Shown piece after piece: positions 63,273-64,000 of a DNA stretch of 64,000 bases. The DNA comes from Paramecium sonneborni (lineage: Eukaryota > Ciliophora > Oligohymenophorea > Peniculida > Parameciidae), in NCBI GenBank assembly GCA_905182985.1, contig CAJJDN010000082.1:62001-126000 (forward strand). The letters run 5' to 3'. The notes below the pieces were generated by a model. The model ran no database searches, was not told where the DNA came from, and saw nothing but the letters and a program-made list of their open reading frames with translations. The position numbers were made by a program, and so were the translations under genes. Positions within the stretch are counted from its first letter, which is position 1. Every line of letters starts with the position of its first letter.

Positions 63273-63451
63273 ACTTCTCAATTTTAATACTGTAAAACAA
63301 ATAATTAATTACAAGATATTATAGGATTTTTTTAAATTCGTTAATCATCATATTCAATATTAATTATTTTATGAATTCAATTTCAGAAATAAATAGATGT
63401 CTTTAGCATTTATTTCATTATTCTAACTAACCATAATAACCTAGTTGTATC

Positions 63452-64000
63452 ATGTCTATGAAGTCCTATTATGAAGATTTCATAAATTTTGATGATTTTA
63501 GTTTCTTAGAACACTAACTTTATCAATTTGAAGATTTGAATTATTCCAATCGTAAATATTAAATATAATTTAAGTTAGTTAATGAGCCTCCTTTATTAGA
63601 TTTTCAATTTGAAGATGATGTTGTCTATTAAAATAATTAAACTAATTAAATTGATGAAGACAATTTTCAATCTCATAATCTTGATCAAAATCTTTCAAAT
63701 CATAATAACAATGATAAATGTTAAATAGCATTAATATAGCTACGTAATTTCAGATAAAGCATTAATAAAGAAATTCATATCAAATAAGTTCCATTAGATA
63801 TATTTACCAGATAAATCACTCCTAAAAGATCTATACCATCACTTTTTGATGATGAACCAAATTTAAATACTTAATAGAAACAATTACAAAATTATAAACC
63901 CTTAAGAGAAAGAATCTAAGAAAAATTGTCTTAAAAATAAATTGATAAAAAATAAGAAATGGAATAATAAGTAATTCATAATAGATTCTCAAAAGCTACT
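63452..64000 (+). CDS. hypothetical acidic/Gln-rich protein, 5' part
   Basis: An open frame of 183 codons from ATG 63452 to the window edge without an intron. The N terminus is acidic and aromatic (MSMKSYYEDFINFDDFSFLE), followed by Asn/Asp/Gln-rich sequence and a basic, probably coiled-coil stretch (LRERIQEKLSQKQIDKKQEM). Divergent from the PWWP gene, 179 bp away. The gene continues beyond the window; no domain is recognised. Confidence 0.6.

Overview
The window is a stretch of ciliate macronuclear DNA, almost certainly from Paramecium. TAA and TAG lie in frame throughout and read as glutamine, and TGA is the only stop. The base composition is very AT-rich. Genes are packed on both strands, usually less than 300 bp apart. 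They are interrupted by GT...AG introns of 21-34 nt, many carrying a TGA. With table 6 and these micro-introns about 36 genes can be read, most with a spliced length that is an exact multiple of three. The standard code gives only short false ORFs. No tRNA, rRNA, CRISPR array, insertion sequence or telomeric repeat was seen.

Layout. 1-11.3 kb: the end of one gene, a hypothetical gene, a 1763-residue PAS/multi-membrane protein, a 1089-residue glutamine-rich protein and a hypothetical gene. 11.3-13.2 kb: a Rab GTPase and a divergent hypothetical gene. 13.2-16.2 kb: a decayed island holding a CDPK-like kinase pseudogene. 16.2-24.1 kb: uracil phosphoribosyltransferase, a two-repeat Myb protein, a CDK10-like kinase, an LSM14/Scd6 protein and the tRNA thiolase CTU1. 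24.4-30.5 kb: a DMT transporter, a coiled-coil protein, an FCP1/SCP phosphatase and a TPR protein. 30.9-38 kb: a NOT3/5 subunit of CCR4-NOT, a P5B ATPase and a divergent membrane protein. 38.7-49 kb: a NEK kinase, a Tra2-like SR protein, an MFS transporter, a zf-4CXXC_R1 (CDCA7-type) zinc-finger protein and a gene of unclear structure. 49-64 kb: coiled-coil proteins, an RPA1-like protein, an EF-hand protein, a class I histone deacetylase, an ARMC2-like armadillo protein ending in a C2H2 finger, a PWWP plus TFIIS-N-like protein, and the start of a last gene.

The neighbours form no pathway or operon. They are ordinary eukaryotic housekeeping, signalling, chromatin and cytoskeletal genes.

Three single N positions (16955, 35999, 39335) each separate two identical copies of 0.9-1.4 kb. 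These look like unmerged overlapping contig ends, not biological repeats. They make false partial second copies of the UPRT, P5B ATPase/membrane protein and NEK genes. No convincing new multi-gene system was found. The most interesting single loci are the CDCA7-type finger gene, the PWWP/TFIIS-N gene, the ARMC2-C2H2 fusion and the 10-bp head-to-head start pair at 35.4 kb.
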